Shown: positions 11,942 to 25,624 of the stretch, piece after piece
How positions within the stretch are numbered: the stretch's first letter is position 1
How the letters are laid out: each line of letters opens with the position of its first letter
NCBI GenBank assembly: GCA_030737875.1
Contig: CM060924.1
Span: 149,166,197 to 149,230,196 of the forward strand
Direction: 5' to 3'
Length of the DNA stretch: 64,000 nt
Source of the DNA: Allium sativum
Taxonomy: Eukaryota > Streptophyta > Magnoliopsida > Asparagales > Amaryllidaceae
Position numbers and translations under genes: made by a program
Notes under the pieces: model-generated
The model's input: the letters and a program-made list of their open reading frames with translations, nothing else
What the model was told of the DNA's origin: nothing
The model's database searches: none

Positions 11942-13177
11942 ATCCAACCAACCAGTTAAATTAAAATCCTACCCTTCACTAAGTTTAGAATCAACGTTTC
12001 AGATGAGCAATCCACATACTCTATTTCAGTTGGCTGTAAAAATAGTCCGCCCCCTCTTGGAACTTCCTCGATATGTTGTACCCAGTGCATATACACCTCC
12101 TCGTAACTTCCCCAAATACAGCTCCTTGTAACTTCCCCCGATCCTATATTCACCAGCCCTAATTTCCAAAATTCCCAAATTAAACATCGCTGCGTGTCTA
12201 CAGCGGTAGCGATATCAAAATGATTTGATTTTCCTGAAGGGTGTATGGGAATCAGATAGAAGCTTAGAATAGACGGCCAAAGCAGAAGCAACAATCGTAG
12301 GAGGACTTGACTGTCATTGGCGATCTGTAAAGGGTTGCGTCTATGGCGAATATAATTGATCAAGCTTGATCCATCTCCGCTACAACATTGTTAGTATAGC
12401 CTTCACCACCATCGGCCTCTGCTCTATTGTTCATCATCACTTTATTACAACATCGCCAGCCTCTTATGGCTCTGTCTCATAGTCTCAGGTAAGAATTAAA
12501 TCATTAGTCTCTTCTTCTTCCCTTGTCAATCAATTTGCGGATTATTATTGTCGTTTAGGCTTCATTTATTTCGCTCAAAACAACGCTGAATGATTAAAAT
12601 TTCTAGATATCAGAAGAAGGATCACTCTGTTGTTACATGTTCCTGAGTTCCTAATTTTTTTGTAGTTATTATTGCAAATGTTATTACTGTAAAGAATTGT
12701 TAGAAAAACTCATCCACTTGATTACGGACATGAAGCATAAATTTGTCATGTGGTTTTAGCATGATGTAGTAGTAGGATAGTAAGCTGTACTATCATTTGT
12801 TGATTCATTTTAACATCTGACTGACTAGTATGATATCATTTCGATGTTTCTATTACTCCCATTAAAACATATTTTGTTGTATATTGTAGTCACAAGCCCA
12901 AGTCGTGAAAATGTGCAGCATGAATGAATCCATTTTTTTGCAATAGCACCACGATACAGGTGCAGTTGAAGTGCAAGTTGCTAGACTGAATGTACTAACA
13001 ATTAATGGCCCAATTTAAAAAAAAATTGTAAATTATATGTTAAAATGAAGCTCAAAGAAAATAGATACTATTTTCGTTTTCGTAAATTTCCTATTTTGTA
13101 AGTGCTTCTTTACTGAGTCTGAAACTAAAAATGACAAAGATAATCTAAACCATTAATGGTAAATAGTGGTTTAAAAT
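11942..13177 (+). other. CACTA interior with a possible short first exon
   Basis: At 12466-12488 a reading start, MALSHSL, runs straight into a consensus splice donor (CTCAG|GTAAGA). It is preceded by CT-rich leader-like DNA, so transcription of the CACTA interior could begin here. The leftward 135-residue frame at 11956-12363 has no recognisable domain and runs against the direction of the other exons. The rest is AT-rich and intron-like. Confidence 0.3.
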
Positions 13178-14083
13178 GTATTTGTAATGACCCGGATTTT
13201 TGACGGTGTAATAATTAACTTATTTAATTATTTAAATAATGAATATATTATTTAATCGACGACGTTAGAACGTATAATTATATTATAATTAAAACCGAGC
13301 TCAAAATGGCGCTGCAGTTCGTAATTTGGCGATTTGAACTTCAACTGGATATACAGAAGCCGTTTTAAGTCGGATTCCTGTGAAACAAGAAACGTTAGGA
13401 GCTGATGAAGTACATTTTTCTAGTGGAAGAGAAAAATCGAGATTTCGTCGTGTAGATTTTGATTTATGTCCAAATCAAATTTAAGAAAAGTCGCTGTGGA
13501 ATTCCTTTATAATTTAACAATATATAAAAGGAATTTCATTATAAATCGAAAATTGATTTGATCGGGATTTGAAATATCAAGCTAGAAATTCCTATAGGAA
13601 TGTTCTAGAGCTGTATGATATTCTGCTGTGAGTATATACGATAATATTTATTTATAAATATTTAATTTAATTATTTTTAAATATATTTATAAGGGTTATT
13701 TAGGGCTTTAAAAATAACCAGTTTTTCAAATGACCTCATAATTTGACGAAACTAATTTTGTTGGATCCACAATGTCAAATTATTGTTAGATGTCAAGTTT
13801 TGTGATTTTTAGAGTCAGTATGTGGCCGTACGGGATTTTAATGTGGGAAACAGTCAGTATTTTGACGATTAAAAATACGCTGTGCGAGCAAATGGTGTCG
13901 GAATTCGACGAAACCAGTTTCATTGGGGCCGTAATGTCGAATAGTAGCTGCATGCCAATTTTTATGATTTTTGAATACTATGTGTGATCACACGGATTTT
14001 TAGAAAGGAAAAAAACGGATATAACATAAACAAATAAAAATATCCTAAATAAATATCTCCACAAAATATCTCAACCTATTTCC

Positions 14084-14092
14084 TTATAAATA
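14084..14092 (+). promoter_or_regulatory. TATA box of LTR B
   Basis: CCTTATAAATACCCTCCCAA lies about 900 bp into the LTR and is followed by a pyrimidine-rich stretch suited to a start site. The placement resembles the TATA box of LTR A, about 910 bp from its start. Confidence 0.55.
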
Positions 14093-16134
14093 CCCTCCCA
14101 ACTTAAACCTAATTCCTCAACTCATAAATTTTCCGCCGTTGTTTGTTCTTCAGGAAAAACGTGAGGTCTCACTCTTCAAAAAATCAAAATCAATTCATAT
14201 AAAAATCTACAAATCTCAATATATATATATATATATATATATGATCAGTACAAGGAGCTCTTCGATCTGATCTAGTTTTTGGAAGGTTCGATTTTCGTTT
14301 TCGATCGATGGGAAATTCCGGCGTCGGTCTGGGAACAGTTAGGGTTATGGTTTTGGCAAATTTGAGGCATAAATTGAAGCAGTGGATGTTGTTTTTGGGA
14401 TCGGGAGATGGATTCGCACCTTGTGTGCATGTTTGAGGATTAACAGCTACAAAAAGTGTCGATTGTCTCACTGGAATGTCGCACCTGAGTTGAAGGACGC
14501 AACAGGTGGGTGGAGACCGAAGTTGGCATGGATGGTATGGGTGGATACGGATTTTGAAGGGAAGGTTTTTGGTGATTTTAATTGAATTCAAGAAGAGTGA
14601 TGAATGAGTTCTTGGAGGGTAAAAGGGCGGTAATGGCAAAGAAGGAGCAGGTCGCGTTCGTTTGTTGGGGAAGATGGTAAGGAGAGGGTTTGGGCTTTTT
14701 TTAAATGGGCCAAGTAAATACAAAAGGGCGAGAGCCCAACAATTTAATATATACTTGTTTAAGTTGAAATATGAATAATGTATTAACTTGTAAATATCAT
14801 ATCTTGATCATACGGTATCGGAATTGGACAAAACTGGATCCGTTAGGATCGTATGGACGGACACTACCCAATGGAACTTACTGGGAGTGGAGTGAAGCTC
14901 GTTTGAATTTATGGCAAAATAAATTGTTTGATTCAAATCAAACAACAGTTTATCGTTCTTTAACGATGAACTGCCAAAGTGAGTAAAAATCACCCACTCT
15001 GAATAGTTATATTTTTATAACGTATTCTTAGAACTGATAATTGTCTGTTGATTGCTGTGTGTTGACTGTTTGATTGAACTGCTAGTCAGTTGATTGAAAT
15101 TATATATATATATATATATCGTTAAAGTATATTGATGCTGCTATCAGGATATTTCATATTGATCTGAAACTGAGGATAATTATATTATGTAACATCCGTG
15201 GATGCAGCGAAACAGGTTGGAGGGATCCAACAGGATTCCTCAATATTTAATTTACTGTTTTGTTTCATATATCGAAATATATGATGTGATATATAATCTG
15301 TTGTCGATTTTGTGTGTTTGGACGATATTGGCCATCGTGATTTGATATGGTAAATACCAAAATACAGGAATGTTAAAAAGGGAATTTTCAAAATGAGTAT
15401 TGAAAATAAATTATTTATAAAATCAAAGGATTTATAAAAGAGAAAATATTTATAAAATCAAAGAAGATTTTTTTAAAAAAGGAATTTATTTATAAATTGG
15501 AATATTTATAAATAGGAAATATTTTTAAATGGAATTATAAATAAAGAGAAATATTTATAAATAGGAGATAATTAGAAAAGGAAATATTTGCAAACCATTT
15601 GCAAATAGAATAGATTAGGAAATATATTTATAAAAGAATAGAATTGAAAAGGAAAAATATTTATAAAGGAATAGGATATATTAAAAGGAATATTTATTTA
15701 GGAAATAAATAAAAATGGAAAGAGATATTCATTTGAAACAAAATAAATGAAATTATAAAAGGGATATTTATTGGGAAAATAAATATTAAATGGAAATCTG
15801 TTTTAACAGATTAATTTATAAATAATAATTTATAAATTAATTAAAATATTTATCATTGGATAAATGGGATATATAAGACTGAACTTATATAGAGAAGTAG
15901 AGATTGGTTTTAACACCGATATTTTTAGAATGTGAACTCAACACTTCTAAAGTAAATAAACATTGTTAAAAGGAAATCCTTATAAGTAGAGAAACGTTAT
16001 TAAAAGAATATTTATAAAGTGAAGAACTGTTACTAAAAGTAAATCTTTATAAATGAATAAACGCTGTTAAATAGAAATCTTTTTAAATGGATAAACGTTA
16101 TAAAAAGGAAAATCTTTATAACACAAATAAAGTA

Positions 16135-16585
16135 ATCGAATATTAGTTATTCGAAAGGAGTTAATCAAATTAAGCTCATCGAATTAGAGTTAATCAGTTA
16201 GAGTTAACCAGTTAGAGTTAATCAGTTAGAGTTAACCAGTTAGAGTTAATCAGTTAGAGTAAATCCGTTAGAGTTAATCAGTTAGAGTTGACCAGTTAGA
16301 GTTAATCAGTTAGAGTTAATCAGTTAGAGTTAATCAGTTAGAGTTGACCAGTTAGAGCTAATCAGTTAGAGTTAACCAGTAAGAGTTAACCAGTTAGAGT
16401 TAACCAGTTAGAGTTAATCAGTAAGAGTTTACCTGTTAGAGTTAATCAGTTAGAGTTAACCAGTTAGAGTTAATCAGTTAGAGTTAACCAGTTAGAGTTA
16501 ATCAGTTAGAGTTAAGCAGTTAGAGTTAACCAGGTAGAGTTAACCAGATAGAGTTAATCAGTTAGACTTAACCATTTAGAGTTAA
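16135..16585. repeat. 14-bp minisatellite, left part (split by element A)
   Basis: About 29 head-to-tail copies of TTAGAGTTAATCAG alternate with TTAGAGTTAACCAG. Rare variants occur, such as AGTTGACC and CAGGTAGAG. The array continues at 29754 beyond element A, which inserted into it. Upstream it grades into TTCGAAAGGAGTTAATC units like those of B2. Confidence 0.93.
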
Positions 16586-17496
16586 TGTAATAACCCGAAA
16601 ATCTGGGCCAGTTTAAAAATTTTATTTCGGCAATTTTAGTGAATTTTGAACATTTAAAATAGATTATTTTAAATAAAATTGACGAGAAATTTATTTTGAA
16701 TAGAATTAGAACGTGTATATTTATATAGACCGTCGTTAGAATATAAATATTTATATATAATTAAAAAAGGAATTGAAAATGGCGCGATAGTTCGATAATT
16801 CAATTTCAAACTTCAATTGAATGTACCGGGTGCAAAACAATCCGGATTTTAGTGAAACCAAAAATAATAGGATCTAATTGATGATACCTTTCCAACGAAT
16901 TCGAATAATCGAAATTTCATAGCGGGAATCAAAAGATATGTCCAGTTGAAAATTCTGAATAGACGCTACGGAATTCAGGCCCTTAAAAATGGACATTTTG
17001 CAAACGACCTCGGATTTCGACGAAACCACTTTTGTTGGATCCGCAGTGTAAAGTTATTGCTAGATTCCAAATTTCATAATTTTTCGAATCAATATGTGAG
17101 CGTGGCGAAGGAAAACGCGTTTGACCAGTTTCAGTTGATTTTAATCGACTGGAAATTGGTCATTTTTCCAACGGTCTCAGAATTCGACGAAACTAGTTTT
17201 GTTAGGACCGTATCGTCAATACGAAGCTAGAAAATATTTTTCGGGAATTTTTCGAGTTCGTATGTGACCCCAGTGATTTGAAATGTACGTTTAAAATTCA
17301 ATATAGTGATTTAAATGTAAATTCAACGGAAACTGATCAAAGCGATTGAATCATCCAACGATACATATCCCATTGTGTTCAGAATGGGGGTAATACGCTA
17401 TGGACGACAGGCGGTGGGCCTCGTTTAGAGGTCGTATGAAAAAGTCAACCTTCATGGATTTAAAAATTAAAAATAAATAAATTAAATAATATAAAT

Positions 17497-17506
17497 TTTA
17501 TAAAAG
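17497..17506 (+). promoter_or_regulatory. TATA box, 5' LTR of A
   Basis: TTTATAAAAGCCCCCCCTTC is followed by a CT-rich stretch and then the GC-rich leader. The identical arrangement is kept in the 3' LTR at 24583. Confidence 0.65.
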
Positions 17507-17564
17507 CCCCCCCTTCTTACTTCTTCTTTCCCGATTCAGTTTAAATTTAAAAAAAAACCTACAT

Positions 17565-17850
17565 CTAAATCGCGTCGCCCCCCCCCCCCCCCTCCGCTTG
17601 TCCGCCGCCACCTCGCGCCAGTCGCCGGAGCCCCGACCAAGCCCCGCCTCCTCCCTTCTGCTTCTCCCTCCTGTCGCGCACCCTCTCACCTCCACGCATC
17701 CCGATTTCAGCGCCCTCCCCGAGACAACCCACCGCCGCTAGCCACATTCGCCGCCCCCTGACGCCTGCCACCGACCTCCGACCACCCGCAGTCCTCAGCG
17801 CCGTCGCCCTAGCCACTGACCCGATAGCCACGCCCCTTCTCCTCATAAAA
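17565..17850 (+). other. GC-rich leader island in LTR A
   Basis: A run of about 15 C is followed by about 270 bp of CCGCC/CTCC-rich DNA inside an otherwise strongly AT-rich LTR, starting about 60 bp after the TATA box. The 3' LTR has the same island at 24660-24935 with a longer C run. Minus-strand ORFs here are Gly/Arg-rich and look like composition artefacts. It more likely acts as a promoter-downstream or leader element. Confidence 0.6.
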
Positions 17851-18231
17851 ATCCGATTTTTATCGTCTTCGACGTTTACATTTCAAACCCCGACTTGTTT
17901 TAGCCCTCCTCCGGCCATAGCTCCGACGTGAAGCCCCTCCACCCTCAAAGATGCTATTTTTACAATAAAATTGTGAGTTTTTATATTTATTTTTATTTAT
18001 TTATGCACATAAAAATAGGATATATATATATATATATATGATAGCATATTGATGATAGAGTTTTGATTTTTAGTATAGTTAAAGTTTGGATTTTGTTAGG
18101 AAGAAATTTGATTTTTAAAATATAAAAGAAGTGATCTTTAAACTATAAAAGATTAAAGTTTTGAAAATGAAAAGGCGAAATCTTTATATGAAGAATAGCG
18201 GGATAAAAATGAAATTTTTATCTATATAACA

Positions 18232-18360
18232 TCGTCGTAAAAATAGGATTTTTATATATTGAATAGCATAGTAAAAATAGGATTTTTATATATTGAATAG
18301 CAAAGTAAAAATTCGATTTTTATATATTGAATAGCAAAGTAAAAATGTGATTTTTATACA
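18232..18360. repeat. 34-bp tandem repeat in LTR A (four units)
   Basis: Units of AGTAAAAATAGGATTTTTAT plus TATTGAATAGCA follow one another. The inner AAAATNNGATTTTTA is self-complementary. The same four units lie at about 25335-25455 in the 3' LTR. Confidence 0.85.
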
Positions 18361-21300
18361 TGTAGTGGCTACGGGCAACGAAGATGACGATGATGCGATA
18401 GCGATGAAGATTTCTATAAATGAAGTGTCGTGAAGTTGGATAGCTATTGGTGAGAACTTCTCACTCTAAATTCTCTTTTTCTAGTTATATATATATATAT
18501 ATACTAGGATGCAGACGGTGCTTAGTAGCACCCGACACCCGTCATCCACAGACCATGGATGGCTTGCTTGTTAAATTGTTTGGTTGAGTAGTTGCTTAGT
18601 TTATTTGGTTGGAATTGAATTGTTTGGTGAAATGGAATGGATTTGATTGATGTGTGAATGGTGTGGGCCTTCACTAGACTGGGGATAAGGCTAGGCCTCG
18701 TCCCGTTTCTAGTATCGTGCCGTTATGCCGCCGAAATTTTCTAAAATATGTTAGAAAAATGAAAATATCATTTTTATTGTGTAAATGAACTGAATAGGAA
18801 TTCATGTGTTGAAATAAAATATTTTATCGTTAAAAATATAAATTTTAACATGAATGTGAATAAATAAATATTTATAAACAAATCGACCGATTTGTTTATA
18901 TACACTGATTTGACTGATATTGATTGGGTCGATAAATTTTACACATCGCCCAACTGCACAAATAAAATCTGTGTTTGATTGTTTGAAACCCCACATGGGT
19001 GTTGGATGAAATTTGAAGTTCGCTCATCCTGATTGATTAAATATGTTGATCGATTGATTGACAGGCTGTTATAAGCGTTAGATATTTATATTTGATGCTT
19101 ATACAGTGTGGTGCACTTTGGTTGATGGTTGATTATTTTTCAATGCTAGTATATACATGTGTTGTATGGAATCCATATAATTAACGTTATATGGTGATTG
19201 ATTGGGCCTCATTCCAATCGGGAAAATAAGGAATATTATAAAAGAAAATTCATGTGTTGAATATAAAAATAGTCATGTGTTGACGATGTTCGTGTGTTGA
19301 GTAAAATATTTAAAATAATAAAAATTACATCTTTATCATATTTAAAATTAGAACTACTTCCCAGTAGAAGTCTAATTAAAAATCAAACGATAGATACCAT
19401 AGTTTTATAAAATATTTTACATAACAAAAATAGTGATGTGTTGACAGTACTCATGTGTTGAGATTAGTCAGGTATTGGAAGAAATATAGATTCATGTGTT
19501 GAAGAGATTAAATATTCATTTGTTGAATAGAATAACGGATTTAATGAAATATATAAAGCCGTGTTGATTAGAGTTGCGCTATTTTGACGTGAACGATATT
19601 TATATCGATTATATTCGTTTTTACAATGAATATAGAAAAGAAGTGATTTCAAAATATAACGTTTTGAAAATATTATCATTTATATAGTAATGATGTAAAA
19701 TATTCAGTTTTGATTAGAAATTGAAATAGTGTTGAAATGGTTTTGAAACGAAGTTAAAACGATTTATAAAATACGTTTTAAAAGGAAATTGACGAAATAT
19801 ATATAATATATATATATATATATATTATATATATAATGGCCTGAATAGAACGCGCCGCTCCGCGACAGTTCGTGAATTTCGACCATTGACTTCGAATTGA
19901 CGTTGCGGGAGATCCGACCGTCGGATTCTCCTAAAACCGGAACCGTTGGGTTCGTATCGAAAAGAGCTTTCCAATGAATACTAGAAATTTGAAATCTAAC
20001 GGTTGGATTTGGAATTATGTCCAAATCAAATTTGAAAAAGGTCGCTGTATGTGCAGTTCGATAGCCGTTGATGGAAATCGACTGTACGGGCCTTGATAAA
20101 ATTATTAAAAATATTAATAATTTGTGTAAAATCATAATATGTGAATTGGAAAGAACTAGGGTGAAAAACTCCAAATTTGAAAGGATAAAAATAGGTTTTT
20201 ATCGAAATGAACTAGTTTTGAACTAGGATTAAAATCAATTTATTTTTGAAATAAATAAATTGAATTTGAAAGTGATTTTAAAAATAACCAATATTCCCAA
20301 TATGTGGATTGGACTGGAGTTGAATCGAAATTATCTTTGGAATATTTCGATGTCGGATTTCGTGACTATACAAATATTGTTATGGGGATTTGAAAGATAT
20401 ATTTTATATCGTTATTTCCAATACGATATTTGGTGGTTTCAGAATTTGATATTGAATATAAGCCGGTATATTTTCTATTCAGAGCCTTGTAATTAATATC
20501 AAATGTGATTCGGGTTTATCGTGAACCGTGTTTTAGAAGACATTGGTTCTTTAACCCAGTTAATTGCAGGATGCTGATTTTTGAAAAGATTAAAACTAAG
20601 TGGAGTTTTAATGAATCTTTAATTAGATTAAAAATTATCAAATCTGAAAAGTGATCGAGAGTGGAGTATCACCAGTTTTTCTCCAAAGCGATAGTTAAAT
20701 CTTTAATTAGATTTGAACGTGAAATGGTAATTAATTTTACCGATAACACCGTGGTGTTAGATATGGAGTATTGCCAGTTTTCTCCATGGGATATATAGGT
20801 TGGGATTGGGAAATAAAATAAATAATTACTTCGGTGTGGTTCGCTAATCCCGACTAGTTTGAAATGATATCCAAAGGAAGATTAAAGAATAAATTTAGAA
20901 GAATTTATCTAGGATAAAATTAATGGGAACCTTTCCCTAAGAATGTGTTTTTGTGAATAAAAGAATATTCTGAATTGGAATGAGGCGTTTGTTGTGTTTG
21001 TGTAACATTCATTTATTATATACGTGGGTTATTCAGAAAGGCCGGGTTTATACCCATTCTGAATAATCGATTCGACGAGATGTCGAAGATGAAGACGGTG
21101 GTTGAAGACCGGAAGTCTTCACATCGTTTGGGTGATTACTGATGATCTTGATTGGGCTGTACACCTAGGATGAGGGAATCAGTTGGTGATCGTCCAGACG
21201 TACTTGGAGATGGATGGGTATGCGAGGAAAGTGCCTCCGGTTTCGTTCAGACCCAGAACGAACTTGTAAATGGATTGTGTGTCTGACATTGGATTTTATT

Positions 21301-22638
21301 ATGTGTTGATTGATCTCTATTAAATATACATCTGTTTGGCGGCGGAGAATTTATTCTCTTGCTTAACGCCCTTCTCTGAGACATACGAGCTCAGAGGTTG
21401 TATATCGATGGACATCAGTCGCATGGAGTGAATTGCCAATGTGGCATGCGTAAGTGGCAATTGATCAAGGCTTCTGTTGAAAAGCAAAGTCTTATGGTTG
21501 ATGATCAAAGCACGGCCTGTGTGGCGTAGCTTTGTGTATAACGTGAATTCGCGAGCCTCACACCTCGGTATGAGTCAAAAACGGGAGATGGACCGCTGGG
21601 AGAGCACGACGTTTCTTTCTAGCTAGGGTGGTGTCAGTGACCTACCAGCCCTGACATTTATATACTTTTCAACTGTGTGGTTGTTGGATACGAGGCGCCT
21701 CGGATATAGGTCTGTAAGGACCGAGAAACGTGTGTTCAGGAATAACTTATTCTCAAAAGTAAGAGAGGACCGGCCCAGCCGATTCCAAGGATCAAAGTGG
21801 GGTCCTGGGACATTTGCTAGAGTGTCTCGAACGCGGAGAGGAGCTTGCCCCTTGCCTCGGCTCATGACGGAATCCAATTTCCAATACGTGTATTGCGGTT
21901 TTAATTGTAGAACTAGTATGGCGACATAGTAGATGGTAGCTATGCCGCCTATGATTGATATTTATGATTGAAATTGTTTTGACACTATATATTTATAATA
22001 GTATCAAATAATGTGTTTTAAACGTATCAAGCATGCTTTGGCTGTTATAAGGTAAAAACCCTATCCTCCGGCTTGCGTTGCATTGTGTGATGGGACCTGG
22101 GTCTTATAACAGCTTCATTTTTCTTTATTTAGCATTGCGTTGTTTGTTTTATGCACTGGTATTCTTGGGAGGAAACCCGTTCCGTGTTATATGGCGTGGT
22201 CCCTTGATTTACCTAACTTTAAAACGAATATTAATAACTGTTTTAGTTCTCACACCAGTCCCATGACTGACCTGGAGTTTATTGTTTTAACCTAAACTCT
22301 GGGTGCCCCTATTTTCGACATGGGCAGCTAGTAGTTTTGGTTTTGCAGATTTATATTCACAGGATCCTGATTTACAGCTGGAACGATGCTCGGAAAGCTC
22401 TGTATCCGTGTATTACTTTCAGTGGTGTTTTATGTTGTTTTTCCGCTGCGATGTATTTAAATGTAATTTAAATCTCTGATATTTGTCGAATGTAATTTAT
22501 TCATTTATACTCTGTATATTCTTGTATCTGATGGAATTGTTGTAATAACAATGAAATGTTCTTCCGTCTGCGTTCATTTGTGTGTTGTTCTCAAAGTATC
22601 CGCCCTTTCCTTAACGGGGAAGTTACGGGTTCTTACAG

Positions 22639-22650
22639 TGGTATCAGAGC
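22639..22650 (+). other. Primer-binding site of element A
   Basis: TGGTATCAGAGC lies one base after the LTR end and is an exact match to the plant initiator tRNA-Met site. Confidence 0.9.
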
Positions 22651-23658
22651 TTTGGTTTACAGAGCTCGAGAACAAGACACATTAGAACCATACGAAAGAA
22701 TTCATCAGATATTGGATTAGCAATATCCAATTAGAATGCCTCGTTAGAGATAGGATCAGTAGTATCCTAGAACGAGTGTGAAGAGTATATTTTTCAAATG
22801 AAAACAATTTTGTTTTAAAATTTAAATCGCTTTATACGTATTTGAATATTTATTTATTTTGAATATGGACAATCGAGTATATAAAGATTTCGCGTATACG
22901 CGTCTTGAACGTATAGTCGAAGTTTTAATATACTGGATGGATATAGAGTCACATTCTAGACACCCGAAGATGATTCTGATGATTGTAGCTACATCATCAG
23001 TATTTATGTTCGTGTTTCGAAGGTGTGATTTCTATATATTTCCATTAGACTGGTGTGAGAACCAAACTTATTTAGCTAGAACACATTGTTGTGAATTGGC
23101 ATCAAAAACATGATTTTTGTATATATATCAAATTATGAATTTGAAACTCTAATTCACTAATTGATTCATGTTTGTGTTGTTTGTTTATTTGTTTGATAAT
23201 TTTGAACCATTTAGCCTAAATTGTATCACATATTGACTTATATTGAAAATCGGTTGCATTTGCTTGCATATACATATACTTACATTGAACAGGTCATAGC
23301 AAGGAGGCTAGAGTCGAAGAATAAAATTTGTTTGCCCGACAAATAGGTACATGTTTACTACATAATTTACTGTTTTGTTTGGGTGATGATGATTTTATGA
23401 GCCTATTGGCTAGCCGCTTGGCTTTTTCTTTTTCTTTTTGAGATCTGAAGGACCGGGGAAGCTATTTGAAATTCCCCGATGCTCCCGGTGCAGGGGAGGT
23501 TATGGCGAAATTTTTCGAAAATTTAGGGTGTTAGCCAAATTTTTTAAAATTTGAAAATTCTCAGAAACTGAAAGTTGGAGAAGGCAAGCCAGATCGAACG
23601 TAGAGTTGATTAATCAAACCACTTGCGACTTTGTTCCTTTTCGGGGACGAAAAGTTTT

Positions 23659-23671
23659 AAGTGGGGGAGAT
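23659..23671 (+). other. Polypurine tract of element A
   Basis: AAGTGGGGGAGAT lies directly before the 3' LTR start TGTAATAACC, in the form typical of Tekay/Del elements. Confidence 0.85.
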
Positions 23672-25580
23672 TGTAATAACCCGAAAATCTGGGCCAGTTT
23701 AAAAATTTTATTTCGGCAATTTTAGTGAATTTTGATCATTTAAAATAGATTATTTTAAATAAAATTGACAAGAAATTTATTTTGAATAGAATTAGAACGT
23801 GTATATTTATATAGACCGTCGTTAGAATATAAATATTTATATATAATTAAAAAAGGAATTGAAAATGGCGCGGTAGTTCGATAATTCAATTTCAAACTTC
23901 AATTGAATGTACCGGGTGCAAAACAATCCGGATTTTAGTGAAACCAAAAATAATAGGATGTAATTGATGATACCTTTCCAACGAATTCGAATAATCGAAA
24001 TTTCATAGCGGGAATCAAAAGATATGTCCAGTTGAAAATTCTGAATAGACGCTATGGAATTCAGGCCCTTAAAAATGGACATTTTGCAAACGACCTCGGA
24101 TTTCGACGAAACCACTTTTGTTGGATCCGCAGTGTAAAGTTATTGCTAGATTCCAAATTTCATAATTTTTCGAATCAATATGTGAGCGTGGCGAAGGAAA
24201 ACGCGTTTGACCAGTTTCAGTTGATTTTAATCGACTGGAAATTGGCCATTTTTCCAACGGTCTCAGAATTCGATGAAACTAGTTTTGTTAGGACCGTATC
24301 GTCAATACGAAGCTAGAAAATATTTTTCGGGAATTTTTCGAGTTCGTATGTGACCCCAGTGATTTGAAATGTACGTTTTAAATTCAATATAGTGATTTAA
24401 ATGTAAATTCAACGGAAACTGATCAAAGCGATCGAATCAGCCAACGATACATATCCCATTGTGTTCAGAATGGGGGTAATACGCTATGGACGACAGGCGG
24501 TGGGCCTCGTTTAGAGGTCGTATTAAAAAGTCAACCTTCATGGATTTAAAAATTAAAAATAAATAAATTAAATAATATAAATTTTATAAAAGCCCCCCTT
24601 CTTACTTCTTCTTTCCCGATTCAGTTTAAATAAAAAAAAAAGCCTACATCTAAATCGCGTCGCCCCCCCCCCCCCCCCTCCGCTTGTCCGCCGCCACCTC
24701 GCGCCAGTCACCGGAGCCCCGACCAAGCCCCGCCTCCTCCCTTCTGCTTCTCCCTCCTGCCGCGCACCCTCTCTCCTCCACGCATCCCGATTTCAGCGCC
24801 CTCCCCGAGACAACCCACCGCCGCTAGCCACATTCGCCGCCCCTTGACGCCTGCCAGCGACCTCCGACCACCCGCAGTCCTCAGCGTCGTCGCCCTAGCC
24901 ACTGACCCGATAGCCACGCCCCTTCTCCTCATAAAAATCCGATTTTTATCGTCTTCGACGTTTACATTTCAAACCCCGGCTTGTTTTAGCCCTCCTCCGG
25001 CCATAGCTCCGACGTGAAGCCCCTCCACCCTCAAAGATGCTATTTTTACAATAAAAATGTGAGTTTTTATATTTATTTTTATTTATTTATGCACATAAAA
25101 ATAGGATATATATATATATATATATATATGTATATGATAGCATATTGATGATAGAATTTTGATTTTTAGTATAGTTAAAGTTTGGATTTTGTTAGGAAGA
25201 AATTTGATTTTTAAAATATAAAAGAAGTGATCTTTAAACTATAAAAGATTAGAGTTTTGAAAATGAAAAGGCGAAATCTTTATATGAAGAATAGCGGGAT
25301 AAAAATGAAATTTTTATCTATATAACATCGTCGTAAAAATAGGATTTTTATATATTGAATAGCATAGTAAAAATAGGATTTTTATATATTGAATAGCAAA
25401 GTAAAAATTCGATTTTTATATATTGAATAGCAAAGTAAAAATGTGATTTTTATACATGTAGTGGCTACGGGCAACGAAGATGACGATGATGCGATAGCGA
25501 TGAAGATTTCTATAAATGAAGTGTCGTGAAGTTGGATAGCTATTGGTGAGAACTTCTCACTCTAAATTCTCTTTTTCTAG

Positions 25581-25624
<44 letters not shown>

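Larger units (their letters stand above)
16586..22637 (+). repeat. 5' LTR of element A
   Basis: It contains two promoter-proximal module copies near 17003 and 17175, and a TATA box at 17497-17506. A GC-rich leader runs from 17565 to 17850, and four 34-bp repeats lie near 18232-18360. An AT microsatellite sits near 18483, and a second copy of the CCGTCGGATT module lies near 19915. If transcription starts just after the TATA box, roughly 5 kb of the LTR is R-U5 leader, which is extreme for an LTR. All ORFs in it are short, overlap on both strands and are not recognisable. Confidence 0.95.
22638..23671 (+). mobile_element. Internal region of element A, gene-free
   Basis: The region opens with the primer site TGGTATCAGAGC (22639-22650, complementary to initiator tRNA-Met) and closes with the tract AAGTGGGGGAGAT at 23659-23671. 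The last ~90 bp (GGGGACGAAAAGTTTTAAG...) resemble the end of Tekay-type internal regions. The only ORF of note, 84 residues at 22859-23113, matches nothing I know. Short blocks around 23330 and 23490 recur inside solo LTR C (near 35756 and 36330), so part of this interior seems to be LTR-derived. Confidence 0.85.

Noticed and set aside
11956..12363. 135-residue minus-strand ORF in CACTA
   Set aside because: No domain or splice context was found, it is opposite to the other exons, and it crosses leader-like sequence. It is not supported as a gene.
17498..17846. Gly/Arg-rich minus-strand ORFs (and 24708-24932)
   Set aside because: They are translations of a C-rich leader. They overlap in two frames, have no homology I recognise, and oppose the LTR's transcription.
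21623..22266. Overlapping ORFs on both strands in LTR A
   Set aside because: They are short, contradictory in strand and only partly kept in the second LTR copy (for example 21623-21929 is lost there). No domain was recognised.
22859..23113. 84-residue ORF in the interior of element A as gag
   Set aside because: It has no capsid or zinc-knuckle features and does not start where Tekay gag would. It is more likely chance.
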